Source: DATKUK01 sp035530655
GTDB taxonomy: Bacteria; Planctomycetota; Phycisphaerae; UBA1845; DATKUK01
NCBI GenBank assembly: GCA_035530655.1
Contig: DATKUK010000109.1
Location: forward strand, 1 to 64,000
Reading direction: 5' to 3'
DNA: 64,000 bases
In this document: positions 1-7,214 of the stretch, in pieces
How positions within the stretch are numbered: the first letter of the stretch is position 1
Layout: each line of letters begins with the position of its first letter
Notes under the pieces: generated by a model
The model's database searches: none
What the model was told of the DNA's origin: nothing
Seen by the model: only the letters and a program-made list of their open reading frames with translations
Program-made: the position numbers and the translations under genes

Positions 1-159
1 GAATACGAGGTGCTCGACGGCTGGTGGACCGATGCCGGCACGTTCGAGTCACTTCTTCGAGCAACCAACCTGGTGGCCGAGGGCGGCGCCAACCACCTCG
101 TCCACCAACCGTCGGCAGCGGCGGTGCGCCCGCAGGGAGCCTTTGCTGGATCCACGTAG
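1..159 (+). CDS. rmlA: Glucose-1-phosphate thymidylyltransferase, 3' end only
   Basis: Frame 1 is open from the window edge to TAG at 157-159 and reads as the C-terminal end of an RmlA-type nucleotidyltransferase, with GWWTDAGTFESLLRATNLV at residues 7-25 of the fragment. In the family this segment lies near the end of the short-form enzyme, which makes dTDP-glucose from glucose-1-phosphate and dTTP, the first step of dTDP-rhamnose synthesis. The last dozen or so residues (from about base 120) do not look like a normal RmlA tail, and they run into a downstream rmlB fragment in another frame. The gene may therefore have a slightly altered C-terminus. The 5' part lies outside the window. The family call is good; whether the enzyme is intact cannot be judged. 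Confidence 0.75.
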   Translation, partial: EYEVLDGWWTDAGTFESLLRATNLVAEGGANHLVHQPSAAAVRPQGAFAGST

Positions 160-545
160 TGGACCATTGCGACGCCCTGATCCGCGTCCTCCAGGACGGT
201 CAGCCGGGTGAAATCTACAACATCGGCGCCGACAACGAGCTGTCGAATCTCGAGTTGACCCGCGCGATCCTGCAACAGCTCAAGCAGAATGAATCCATGA
301 TCCAGCGCGTCAAGGACCGCCCCGGCCACGACTGGCGGTACGCCATCGATGCTGGCAAGATGCGCTGCGAGCTGGGGTGGTCGCCGCAGGTGGACTTCGA
401 GCAGGGATTGGCTCAGACCGTGCAGTGGTACGTCGATAAGAGGCCCTGGTGGCAGGCGGTCAAAAGCGGCGAGTACCGCAACTACTACCAACGGCAGCAT
501 GGCGTTGGGGCAGTGGTTCCGGAAACACCCACCTCAGGGCAATAG
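147..545 (+). pseudogene. rmlB: dTDP-glucose 4,6-dehydratase, 3' remnant without N-terminal half
   Basis: From W at 147 the frame reads WIHVVDHCDALIRVL, then GEIYNIGADNELSNLEL, DRPGHDWRYAIDAGKM and ELGWSPQVDFEQGL. This is the ordered C-terminal third of RmlB, an extended SDR enzyme that dehydrates dTDP-glucose in rhamnose synthesis. A full RmlB is about 330-350 residues; only about 132 remain. The Rossmann GxxGxxG region and the catalytic YxxxK are missing, so the remnant cannot be active alone. The upstream sequence in this frame (24-146) is the out-of-frame shadow of rmlA. The junction near base 145 suggests a deletion of roughly 700 bp between rmlA and rmlB, or an assembly join. It lies 100 bases before the exosortase gene. 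Confidence 0.75.
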
Positions 546-645
546 CGGTGTCTGGCGAGACTTCGCGCCTACAGCCTGTCTCGGCCAAAGAGACCAGAAC
601 ACCCAGGCCTTTGAGTTCGCGGCAGTGAGCCGCACGAGATCGGAT

Positions 646-1551
646 ATGTTGAGCCAAGCAGAGCAACCTATCTCCTTCCCGCGTAGTTGGGGACTGGTTG
701 TAGCACTGGTTTTCCTGCTTGGTTGCGTTTTCTGGAGCTATCTGCCAACCATTCGCGATTTGTGTGCGGTTTGGAGCACGAACGAGGACTACTCGGTTGG
801 CGCGTTGGTGCCGGTGATTGCCCTGTATTTCGTCTGGCGTTGTCGAGCGCAATGTGACCTCAGTACCGTACGGAGTTGCTGGGGGGGAATCGTCGTGATC
901 GGCTTTGCGCAACTGGCCCGGGTTTTTGGCGTGCATTTTTACTACAGCTCCATCGAGCGCTATTCGTTAGTGTTGACTGTTGCTGGTGTGGTATTTTTAG
1001 TTGGCGGGTGTTCCGTGTTTCGGCGTTTGACCTGGGTGCTTGCATTCCTGCTTCTCGCGGTCCCGTTTCCGTCTCGCGTACACGAGATGATTTCCCTACG
1101 ACTGCAGCCAATGGCCAGCGCAGCAGCAGCGTTTGTCCTGGAGGGACTGGGTCTTGTCGTTCAGCGCCGAGGCAGCATCTTGCAGGTCGAGGATCAAGCT
1201 CTCGTGGCCGTCACCGAGGCGTGCAACGGTTTGAGGATGCTTACTGCATTTATGGTGGTGGCTGCGGTCGTAGCCTTGGTTATTCGCCGACCCGCTTGGC
1301 AGAAGGCCGTCGTGTTCGCGTCAAGCGTTCCGGTCGCGATACTGGCTAACGCACTACGCCTTGCAGCAACATCTTTGTATGTTGCCCTCGTCGACAGCTC
1401 GGCCTCCGAAGGAATGTTCCACGACTATGTAGGCCTGGCTATGATGCCTGCGTCGCTACTCTTGCTGGTGCTGGAACTGCGACTCATGAGCAGGCTAGCC
1501 CATTATCAGCGCCCCGTGGCTCAGCAGGTGCCGACGACGACCGCGCTCTAG
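646..1551 (+). CDS. Exosortase (PEP-CTERM protein-sorting transpeptidase)
   Basis: A 301-residue multi-pass membrane protein with about eight hydrophobic segments. It carries the three exosortase hallmarks: Cys193 in EACNGLRML, Arg238 in NALRLAATSLY and His259 in MFHDYVGLAMM. Exosortases are thought to cleave PEP-CTERM tails at the inner membrane and transfer the protein to a surface acceptor, in bacteria that also make exopolysaccharide. I chose ATG 646; an in-frame GTG at 625 is possible, and neither has a strong Shine-Dalgarno. The open frame extends back to 349, but that part overlaps the rmlB remnant and has no membrane character. The gene is followed by an EpsI-like partner and EPS genes, and a candidate substrate lies at 31634-32167. 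The subtype is not assigned. Confidence 0.9.
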   Translation: MLSQAEQPISFPRSWGLVVALVFLLGCVFWSYLPTIRDLCAVWSTNEDYSVGALVPVIALYFVWRCRAQCDLSTVRSCWGGIVVIGFAQLARVFGVHFYYSSIERYSLVLTVAGVVFLVGGCSVFRRLTWVLAFLLLAVPFPSRVHEMISLRLQPMASAAAAFVLEGLGLVVQRRGSILQVEDQALVAVTEACNGLRMLTAFMVVAAVVALVIRRPAWQKAVVFASSVPVAILANALRLAATSLYVALVDSSASEGMFHDYVGLAMMPASLLLLVLELRLMSRLAHYQRPVAQQVPTTTAL

Positions 1552-1655
1552 CAACGTATATCCTCGATGGAATCGAGGTCCATGGTCCAGCGAGTGTGGG
1601 ACAGACGATGTGCACTGGCCTTGATGCAGCGGAATCCTGCGGAGGAGTTTCCTTG

Positions 1656-2438
1656 ATGGCACAATCAAGCAATGCTATGGAGGCAAACCAGCGACTCGTA
1701 TGCAGCGAGCCAGCGGAACATGGCGATAGTCCTCGGCTACTGTCCACACGCCATTTTGCAGCCTGGCGAAGAACGTTCTGTTTCTCCCTTGCAGCGGCGG
1801 CATTACTGTGGCTTGGTGGTCTTGGTCATCGGATGGTCATTAGGCGCGCAGACCGGCTCATGTCACAGAAAGCCGGTTTCCCTTTTGCGCTGTCGAGGCT
1901 AGCTTTGGACGTCGAGCCTTGGCAGGGCCGGGATGTTCCGCTGCCGTCATTCGTGACCAACCCGATGAAGACAGATGCATACCTGTGCCGACGCTACGAG
2001 AACGTCTTGACCCGCGAAGCGGCTACACTTTTTGTCACGGTGACTTCTCAACCTCGGACTATGCTGGGACATCGACCGGAGATCTGCTATCCCGCGGTCG
2101 GGTGGATCCGAGAGCAGACAGTGACAGCGAGTCTTGCTGCCGGAGGCAAGGTTATCCCCTATCTGCTACACTGCTTCTCCACACCAGACGTTGTGCCACG
2201 ACGTTTGGCAGTTCTTGCATTCTACGTGGTGAATGGTGAGACGACGATAGACGAAGGTGTTTTTCGGAGCGTCCGATGGAGAGCGCCGCATGCGGGTCGT
2301 GGCGGCACATGCGCTATACTCCAAGTGCAGGTAGTCGTACCGGTCCGGTCAACTCAAGAGTTTGCCGAACGCACCGCCCGGGACTTCGTCCGCGTCTTCG
2401 CCAAGGAGTTGGTCGCCGACCTTGCCACATCTCTCTGA
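1656..2438 (+). CDS. EpsI-like exosortase-associated protein
   Basis: A 260-residue protein with one membrane segment near residues 40-60 and a periplasmic part. The core motif MLGHRPEICYPAVGW matches the HxPxxCYxxxGW signature of the EpsI / exosortase-associated family (DUF3485 type). Some exosortases carry this domain as a C-terminal fusion; here it is a separate gene directly downstream of the exosortase. The start at ATG 1656 is supported by a strong Shine-Dalgarno GGAGGAG at 1641-1647, eight bases upstream; the upstream ATG at 1596 lacks one. The role of EpsI is not settled biochemically; it is linked genetically to EPS export and to exosortase function. Confidence 0.85.
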   Translation: MAQSSNAMEANQRLVCSEPAEHGDSPRLLSTRHFAAWRRTFCFSLAAAALLWLGGLGHRMVIRRADRLMSQKAGFPFALSRLALDVEPWQGRDVPLPSFVTNPMKTDAYLCRRYENVLTREAATLFVTVTSQPRTMLGHRPEICYPAVGWIREQTVTASLAAGGKVIPYLLHCFSTPDVVPRRLAVLAFYVVNGETTIDEGVFRSVRWRAPHAGRGGTCAILQVQVVVPVRSTQEFAERTARDFVRVFAKELVADLATSL

Positions 2439-2475
2439 GTTGGCCAAGTGCCTGCGGGCCCGCGGCCCTGTGCCA

Positions 2476-3423
2476 ATGAACATCAAGCGGATTGCTGCAG
2501 TCCTGATCAGCTTGGCATACGACGCGATGAGACGCACCGTGGCTCCGCTAGGGTGTGTCCTTGGCGCCGAGTGCAGGTGCGGCCATGTGGTCCTATACTA
2601 TCATGGCGTGACGGATGCTCAACGGTCACGTTTCCACCGTCAGATGCAGTTGCTGCGGTCTCGGGCACAGGTTGTTCCCCTCGGGCACACTGCAAGCGGC
2701 TCGGCACCACGTTGGCACGTCTGTATTACGTTTGATGATGGTCTCGATAACATCAGACGCAACGCCATCCCGGTATTGGTGCAACTCGGCGTGCCTGCTA
2801 CCTTTTTCGTCGTTGCCGGCAGGCTTGGACAGACAGCTCAATGGCCAATGGAGCCGGAATGCGCCGAGGCCGACGAACCACTTATGACATCGGGACAATT
2901 GCGCTCGCTGCCTCGGGATCTCTTTGTAGTGGGGTCTCACTCGCTAACGCACGTAAATCTAACTCGGTTACCCGTCGATGCGTTACGCCATGAGCTACTT
3001 GAATCGAAGCAGGTGCTTGAGGGCATTCTCGGCGCTTCGGTTGAGGCACTCAGCGTGCCATTTGGTGAATGCGACGATGACGTCCTGCGAACGGCGCTGG
3101 AAGTAGGTTACAGGAGTGTAGTAACCTGCGAGCCGCGAGTAGCTCTCGGCAACGAGACAGGCGAGATCGGTCGATTCAGCGTTACGCCCGACGATTCGAT
3201 GCTGGAATTCCGCTTGAAAGCCGCAGGCGCGTACGGCTGGCTTCATCGTGCGCGCCGGCTTCGGCGCGTCTTCGTAGCCGCTCTGCACAATTCCCGCGAC
3301 GCACGTAAGGCGGGGTACGAGCCCAAGGGACGCGGACGGACGAGCCATCGGAGTATTCTCGGCAGTGCTGTCACGATCGGAGAGCCAAACCGTTGGATCG
3401 CATCGTCTTCAGAGGCGTCCTAA
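2476..3423 (+). CDS. Polysaccharide deacetylase (carbohydrate esterase family 4)
   Basis: A 315-residue NodB-type deacetylase. Visible CE4 motifs are CITFDDGLDN (catalytic Asp plus metal Asp), GSHSLTHVNLT (the HxxxH metal site) and SVPFGECDD (a variant of the RxPYG loop). The family removes N-acetyl or O-acetyl groups from polysaccharides such as EPS, chitin oligomers or peptidoglycan. The start at ATG 2476 keeps a short hydrophobic N-terminus (IAAVLISLAYDAM) and lies 37 bases after the EpsI-like gene. The position in the cluster suggests that it trims the EPS made here. The tail after about residue 265 has no recognised motif. Confidence 0.85.
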   Translation: MNIKRIAAVLISLAYDAMRRTVAPLGCVLGAECRCGHVVLYYHGVTDAQRSRFHRQMQLLRSRAQVVPLGHTASGSAPRWHVCITFDDGLDNIRRNAIPVLVQLGVPATFFVVAGRLGQTAQWPMEPECAEADEPLMTSGQLRSLPRDLFVVGSHSLTHVNLTRLPVDALRHELLESKQVLEGILGASVEALSVPFGECDDDVLRTALEVGYRSVVTCEPRVALGNETGEIGRFSVTPDDSMLEFRLKAAGAYGWLHRARRLRRVFVAALHNSRDARKAGYEPKGRGRTSHRSILGSAVTIGEPNRWIASSSEAS

Positions 3424-3607
3424 AGCCCTGCCTAGGCGATGTCCGGATCGGCGTGCATGACAGCGAAGTTCTTCACCTAGAGCCTCATGGCGGCACCGTC
3501 ACAGTCCGTCGGCGAGCGAAGACGTCGACTTCGTGCAGCATGTACACGGTCGGGCGAAGCTCCCAGGTTACTCTTTTGAGCGCGCTCGCTGTCTGACGAC
3601 CAACCTG

Positions 3608-4654
3608 ATGATGGAAGTTCTTGTTGATAGCTTGACGCGGGAGGAGTGGTCGGAACATGCATCAGCATTCGCCGACTACAGCTTGTATCACACATGGGAC
3701 TATGGCGATGCCCGCGCTTCCGCAGAGGGGAGTACCGTAAGTCGAGCCGCCGTGCGTCTTGATGGGAAGACACTGGGGATGGCGCAGTGCAGAATCAAAA
3801 GGATTCCCCTCACGAAGAGAGGAATCGCCTACATACAGTGGGGTCCGCTTTGCCGTCGCGATCGTGCTACCCGCCGACAGATCCAAGCCGTCGTCTCGGC
3901 GATCTGCCGAACGTATGTTCGCTCGCAACGCCTGTTGCTGCGGATGGTACCTCCTTTGTGGAGTAGAGATCAGATCCACGTCCTTCTTGACGCCGCAGCC
4001 ATGGCCGGTTTGAGAAAGAATGCCTACATCTGGCCGTATCGGACGTTTGTGCTCGATGTATCTGCTCCTGTGGATGACCTTTACTCATCTCTGGCGCGCC
4101 GCTGGAAGCGTGCTCTGAAGAAGGCGGCAAATAGAAAACTCCATATCCTGTGCGGACGTGACGAGGCTTTGTTCTCGCGGTTTCTACCTTTGTACGAAGA
4201 CATGTTTGCGCGAAAGCGATTTGCCAGGGCGGTGGATCCCTTGCTTTTCTACAGAGTGCAACAGCGCCTACCCAAGCAGGAAAAGATGCTGGTGCAACTT
4301 GCTTTATGGGACAATCATCCCGTAGCTGGACTGATCTCCAGTCATCTTGGTGACACCTGTCTTGGTCTTCTCGGCGCCAGCAATGAGACGGGTCGAAGAA
4401 GTCAAGCAGCCTATCGCCTTCACTGGGAGAACGTGCAAAGTGCGAAAGCCAATGGGTTGCGGTGGTACGATTTCGGAGGCATTGACCGGGAGAAGAACCC
4501 CAACGGCTACCTCTTCAAGGCAGGACTTGGCGGAGAAGAATGTGAGTGCATCGGGGCATACGAGGCGTGCGACAGTCGGGCAACTGCAACGGCTCTGTCC
4601 GTTGCAGAAATAGGCTATCGATGGGTAACGGGAGTTGGGTCGAGCACTCGATAG
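3608..4654 (+). CDS. FemAB-like / lipid II-type aminoacyl transferase, GNAT fold
   Basis: A 348-residue protein of the FemAB/FemX-like double-GNAT type. The C-terminal signature GLRWYDFGGIDREKNPNG, followed by FKAGLGGE, is typical of the family. In this family members add amino acids from aminoacyl-tRNA to peptidoglycan precursors or, in EPS clusters, are thought to acylate or aminoacylate sugar units. An Arg/Lys-rich segment (RRWKRALKKAANRK) fits tRNA or substrate contact. ATG 3608 is followed at once by a second ATG; which is used is unclear. About 185 bases upstream (3424-3607) show no convincing gene. The exact substrate cannot be inferred. Confidence 0.75.
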   Translation: MMEVLVDSLTREEWSEHASAFADYSLYHTWDYGDARASAEGSTVSRAAVRLDGKTLGMAQCRIKRIPLTKRGIAYIQWGPLCRRDRATRRQIQAVVSAICRTYVRSQRLLLRMVPPLWSRDQIHVLLDAAAMAGLRKNAYIWPYRTFVLDVSAPVDDLYSSLARRWKRALKKAANRKLHILCGRDEALFSRFLPLYEDMFARKRFARAVDPLLFYRVQQRLPKQEKMLVQLALWDNHPVAGLISSHLGDTCLGLLGASNETGRRSQAAYRLHWENVQSAKANGLRWYDFGGIDREKNPNGYLFKAGLGGEECECIGAYEACDSRATATALSVAEIGYRWVTGVGSSTR

Positions 4655-4656
4655 GC

Positions 4657-5841
4657 ATGAAGTCAGATGCTATGGAGCATAAGGTCTACGCTAGCTTTGC
4701 GGGGGTCGAGGAAGTCCGTGCGGAGTGGGATGCGCTCGTGGAGCGAGTGGGCGGCGACATTTTCTCAACCTACGACTGGTGTAGAACATGGTGGCGACAC
4801 TACGGTCAGAGACGGCTGCTGCAGATACACCTGCTTCGCGAGCGCGATCAACTTGTCGCTGTCTTGCCGTTGTTTTGGGAGAAGCAGGAGTTCGGCGTTT
4901 TTGCGGTTCGCCTCGTTAGACTGGTCGGATGCGATCATTCTCTGACCACCTGCAGCCCCGTGATCCATCCCGATCGACTATCGTTGACGGTGAGTGCTCT
5001 GATTGAGTATCTCGATCGTCACTGTCGGTGGGACTTACTGCATCTGGGTCCGCTGCCGGGCTATTACGGGCAGGTCAGTGGGCTCGTCAACGCACTCAGA
5101 GGACTACGACAGATCAAGTCGGTGGAACTGACGATGGATCACAGGGGGCAAATGGTCTTCGATCTTCCGTCGACATTTGACGCGTATCTTGCCACATTGA
5201 CGAAGAGAGAAAGAAGCAATATACGCCGCGAGCGACGCGACCTGTCTCGCTCAAAGTCCGTCAGTCATGGCATGCTCTCCGACCCGGAGGAGTTGGGTTC
5301 GGCGCTAGGCGTTTTTATCTCCTTGCATCAGACCCACTGGCGACAAAAGGGCAATCTCGGCCACTTTCACGACTGGCCGCGTTCGGAGGAGTTCCATCGC
5401 GAGGTGGCTGCGCACCAAATGAAGCTAGATCGCTTGGTGCTGACTCAACTACGGGTCGATGACCGCGTTCTGGCTAGTGAGTATTGCTACCGCCTTGGTG
5501 ATCGCGCGCACTGGATACTGGACGGGCGCAGCCGGGAAGTCGGCGGTCGTACGCCGTTCTGTGAAATGGTTAAGTTGCTGATGTACTTAGGTGTTCGTCA
5601 ACTGGATGCCTCTCGGGGGCTGTATGAGTACAAGCGCCGACTCGGTGCTCGCGTGCTCCCGGTCCATTCCATTCTGGCAACGGCGCACAGCGGGCTAGCA
5701 GCTTTTCCCGCTAGATTCTTCAGGCTGTGGAGCAGGGCTTTGGATATGGCCTATTACCGGCTCTGGTTCAGCCGCCTAGCCCCACGAGTGCCCTACTTGC
5801 AGTGTCCGTTGTGGCCCATGTGGATCAAATCGCGCGTGTAG
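4657..5841 (+). CDS. CelD/BcsL-like GNAT-family acyltransferase
   Basis: A 394-residue protein of the CelD-like (Acetyltransf_6) GNAT group common in EPS and cellulose loci. Features include the N-terminal FSTYDWCRTWWRHYG block, a conserved RLVRLVGCDHS stretch, an Arg-rich patch (TKRERSNIRRERRDLSR) and a C-terminal GLYEYKRRLGA block. The start at ATG 4657 lies two bases after the previous stop; ATG 4672 is an alternative. The N-terminal half of the protein at 7215-9167 shares the WRHYG and RLVRLVGCDH blocks in the same order, so the two are paralogues. Likely cytosolic; acyl donor and acceptor are unknown. Confidence 0.75.
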   Translation: MKSDAMEHKVYASFAGVEEVRAEWDALVERVGGDIFSTYDWCRTWWRHYGQRRLLQIHLLRERDQLVAVLPLFWEKQEFGVFAVRLVRLVGCDHSLTTCSPVIHPDRLSLTVSALIEYLDRHCRWDLLHLGPLPGYYGQVSGLVNALRGLRQIKSVELTMDHRGQMVFDLPSTFDAYLATLTKRERSNIRRERRDLSRSKSVSHGMLSDPEELGSALGVFISLHQTHWRQKGNLGHFHDWPRSEEFHREVAAHQMKLDRLVLTQLRVDDRVLASEYCYRLGDRAHWILDGRSREVGGRTPFCEMVKLLMYLGVRQLDASRGLYEYKRRLGARVLPVHSILATAHSGLAAFPARFFRLWSRALDMAYYRLWFSRLAPRVPYLQCPLWPMWIKSRV

Positions 5842-6145
5842 GCGCGCGCCGTAACAGCGGGCAATCCGAAGAGAAGATAATTCTCGTCAGCTTTACGCCT
5901 CTCAGCAACATCTTGCCCAGGCTGAGGAAGTATCGACATATGAATACAAAGCGGAGTTCGCGCGTCGTATGCTCCGTCGGGCCGGTCTACGGCTCGTCGG
6001 CGGTACCGCTGCCTTGTGGTGCAACCGACGAAGGTCGAGCTGGGTTCCAATGCACACGTGATTTTCCAGAGCGATCGGTTTGCTTGTACGGCGTCGTTCC
6101 ATTCGATGGGGCGGTCGTTGACAACACTGTCGAAGGCCGATCGTA
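5842..6145 (+). other. Intergenic stretch, no gene seen
   Basis: Three hundred and four bases between a GNAT gene and a GT2 gene. Short open frames exist but none has a family motif, a good ribosome site or membrane character. No intrinsic terminator or clear promoter was recognised. Confidence 0.5.
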
Positions 6146-7189
6146 ATGAGTGGCACGTCACCAGACGTCTCGGTCGTCATCGTAAACTGGAATACCGCCA
6201 GTCTGTTGCGACAATGTCTGGCATCGGTCGGTTCAGGTGCTGGGGGGACGTGCTATGAAGTCGTGCTTATCGATAACGCAAGTCGGGATGGTTCCCAGGC
6301 GATGGTCCGAACCGAATTCCCCGAAGTGACACTTCTCGCAAATACCACCAATCGGGGGTTCGCCGCGGCGTGTAACCAAGGCATGCGCCTGGCACGGGGT
6401 CGCTACATCTTGCTGCTGAACTCCGATACGCAGCTGCCCGCGGGCACCCTCGCCTGCGTCGTTCGCTTTGCCGACGAAAAAGAGGACGTAGGCGTAGTTG
6501 GCTGCGCCGCACGCTATCCAGACGGTCGCCCTCAGTCAACCTGCTTCCGATTCTACAACCTTCAGTATTTCCTGATCGTGGCTCTAGGGCTCCATCGGCT
6601 CTTCCCACGTGCGCTATTCTTCAATCGTCACCGCTATAAAGGTCTGGACCAGACCAAGGTTCAAGAGGTAGACATCGTTGCGGGCGTATTCATGCTTGTT
6701 CGACGCGAGGCGCTCCACGAGGTGGGCATGCTGGACACCAGCTATTTCATGTACGGAGAGGATGCGGATTGGTGCTGGCGGTTCTGTCGAGCAGGCTGGA
6801 AAGTGGTCTTTTTCCCGGGTGCCGAGATCATTCACCACCATGGCGCAAGTGCCTCACAGCAGCGATCCATTATGGAGCGTGAGCTACGGCGAAGTCAGCT
6901 GTTTTTCGTTGACAGGGCGCATGGATGGCCAGCCGCGTGGTTGGCCAACGTCATTCTGGCTGGTGGCGATTTGGCGCGCAGCCCCTGGTGGATCTTACAG
7001 TGGGTCTTTCGGCGATCTAAACGTGACAGCGGCCCACCCGCAAGCCAGTGGGTTCACCTGCGGCGACTGCTTTTCCATCTTGGCGGATTGCTGCAACCAT
7101 CGTGGCGCTCGGACGCGTTGAGCCCGTCGCGAGGGTCGGCACGCTCGGAAGGCACCGGACGCGATGGGGGCGGAGAGTTGCCGAACTGA
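6146..7189 (+). CDS. Glycosyltransferase family 2, rhamnosyltransferase-like
   Basis: A 347-residue GT-A fold transferase. It opens with VSVVIVNWNTASLLRQCL, the usual GT2 nucleotide-binding start, and has LLLNSDTQLP as the DXD-equivalent site, then SYFMYGEDADWCWR, the acceptor and catalytic-base region seen in WbbL-type rhamnosyltransferases. It probably adds a deoxysugar such as rhamnose to the growing lipid-linked EPS unit on the cytoplasmic face. ATG 6146 has a weak AAGG about ten bases upstream. The presence of rml genes at the window start fits a dTDP-rhamnose donor, although rmlB here is broken. Confidence 0.85.
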   Translation: MSGTSPDVSVVIVNWNTASLLRQCLASVGSGAGGTCYEVVLIDNASRDGSQAMVRTEFPEVTLLANTTNRGFAAACNQGMRLARGRYILLLNSDTQLPAGTLACVVRFADEKEDVGVVGCAARYPDGRPQSTCFRFYNLQYFLIVALGLHRLFPRALFFNRHRYKGLDQTKVQEVDIVAGVFMLVRREALHEVGMLDTSYFMYGEDADWCWRFCRAGWKVVFFPGAEIIHHHGASASQQRSIMERELRRSQLFFVDRAHGWPAAWLANVILAGGDLARSPWWILQWVFRRSKRDSGPPASQWVHLRRLLFHLGGLLQPSWRSDALSPSRGSARSEGTGRDGGGELPN

Positions 7190-7214
7190 CCGAGCAGCGT
7201 CGTTGAGATCATAC

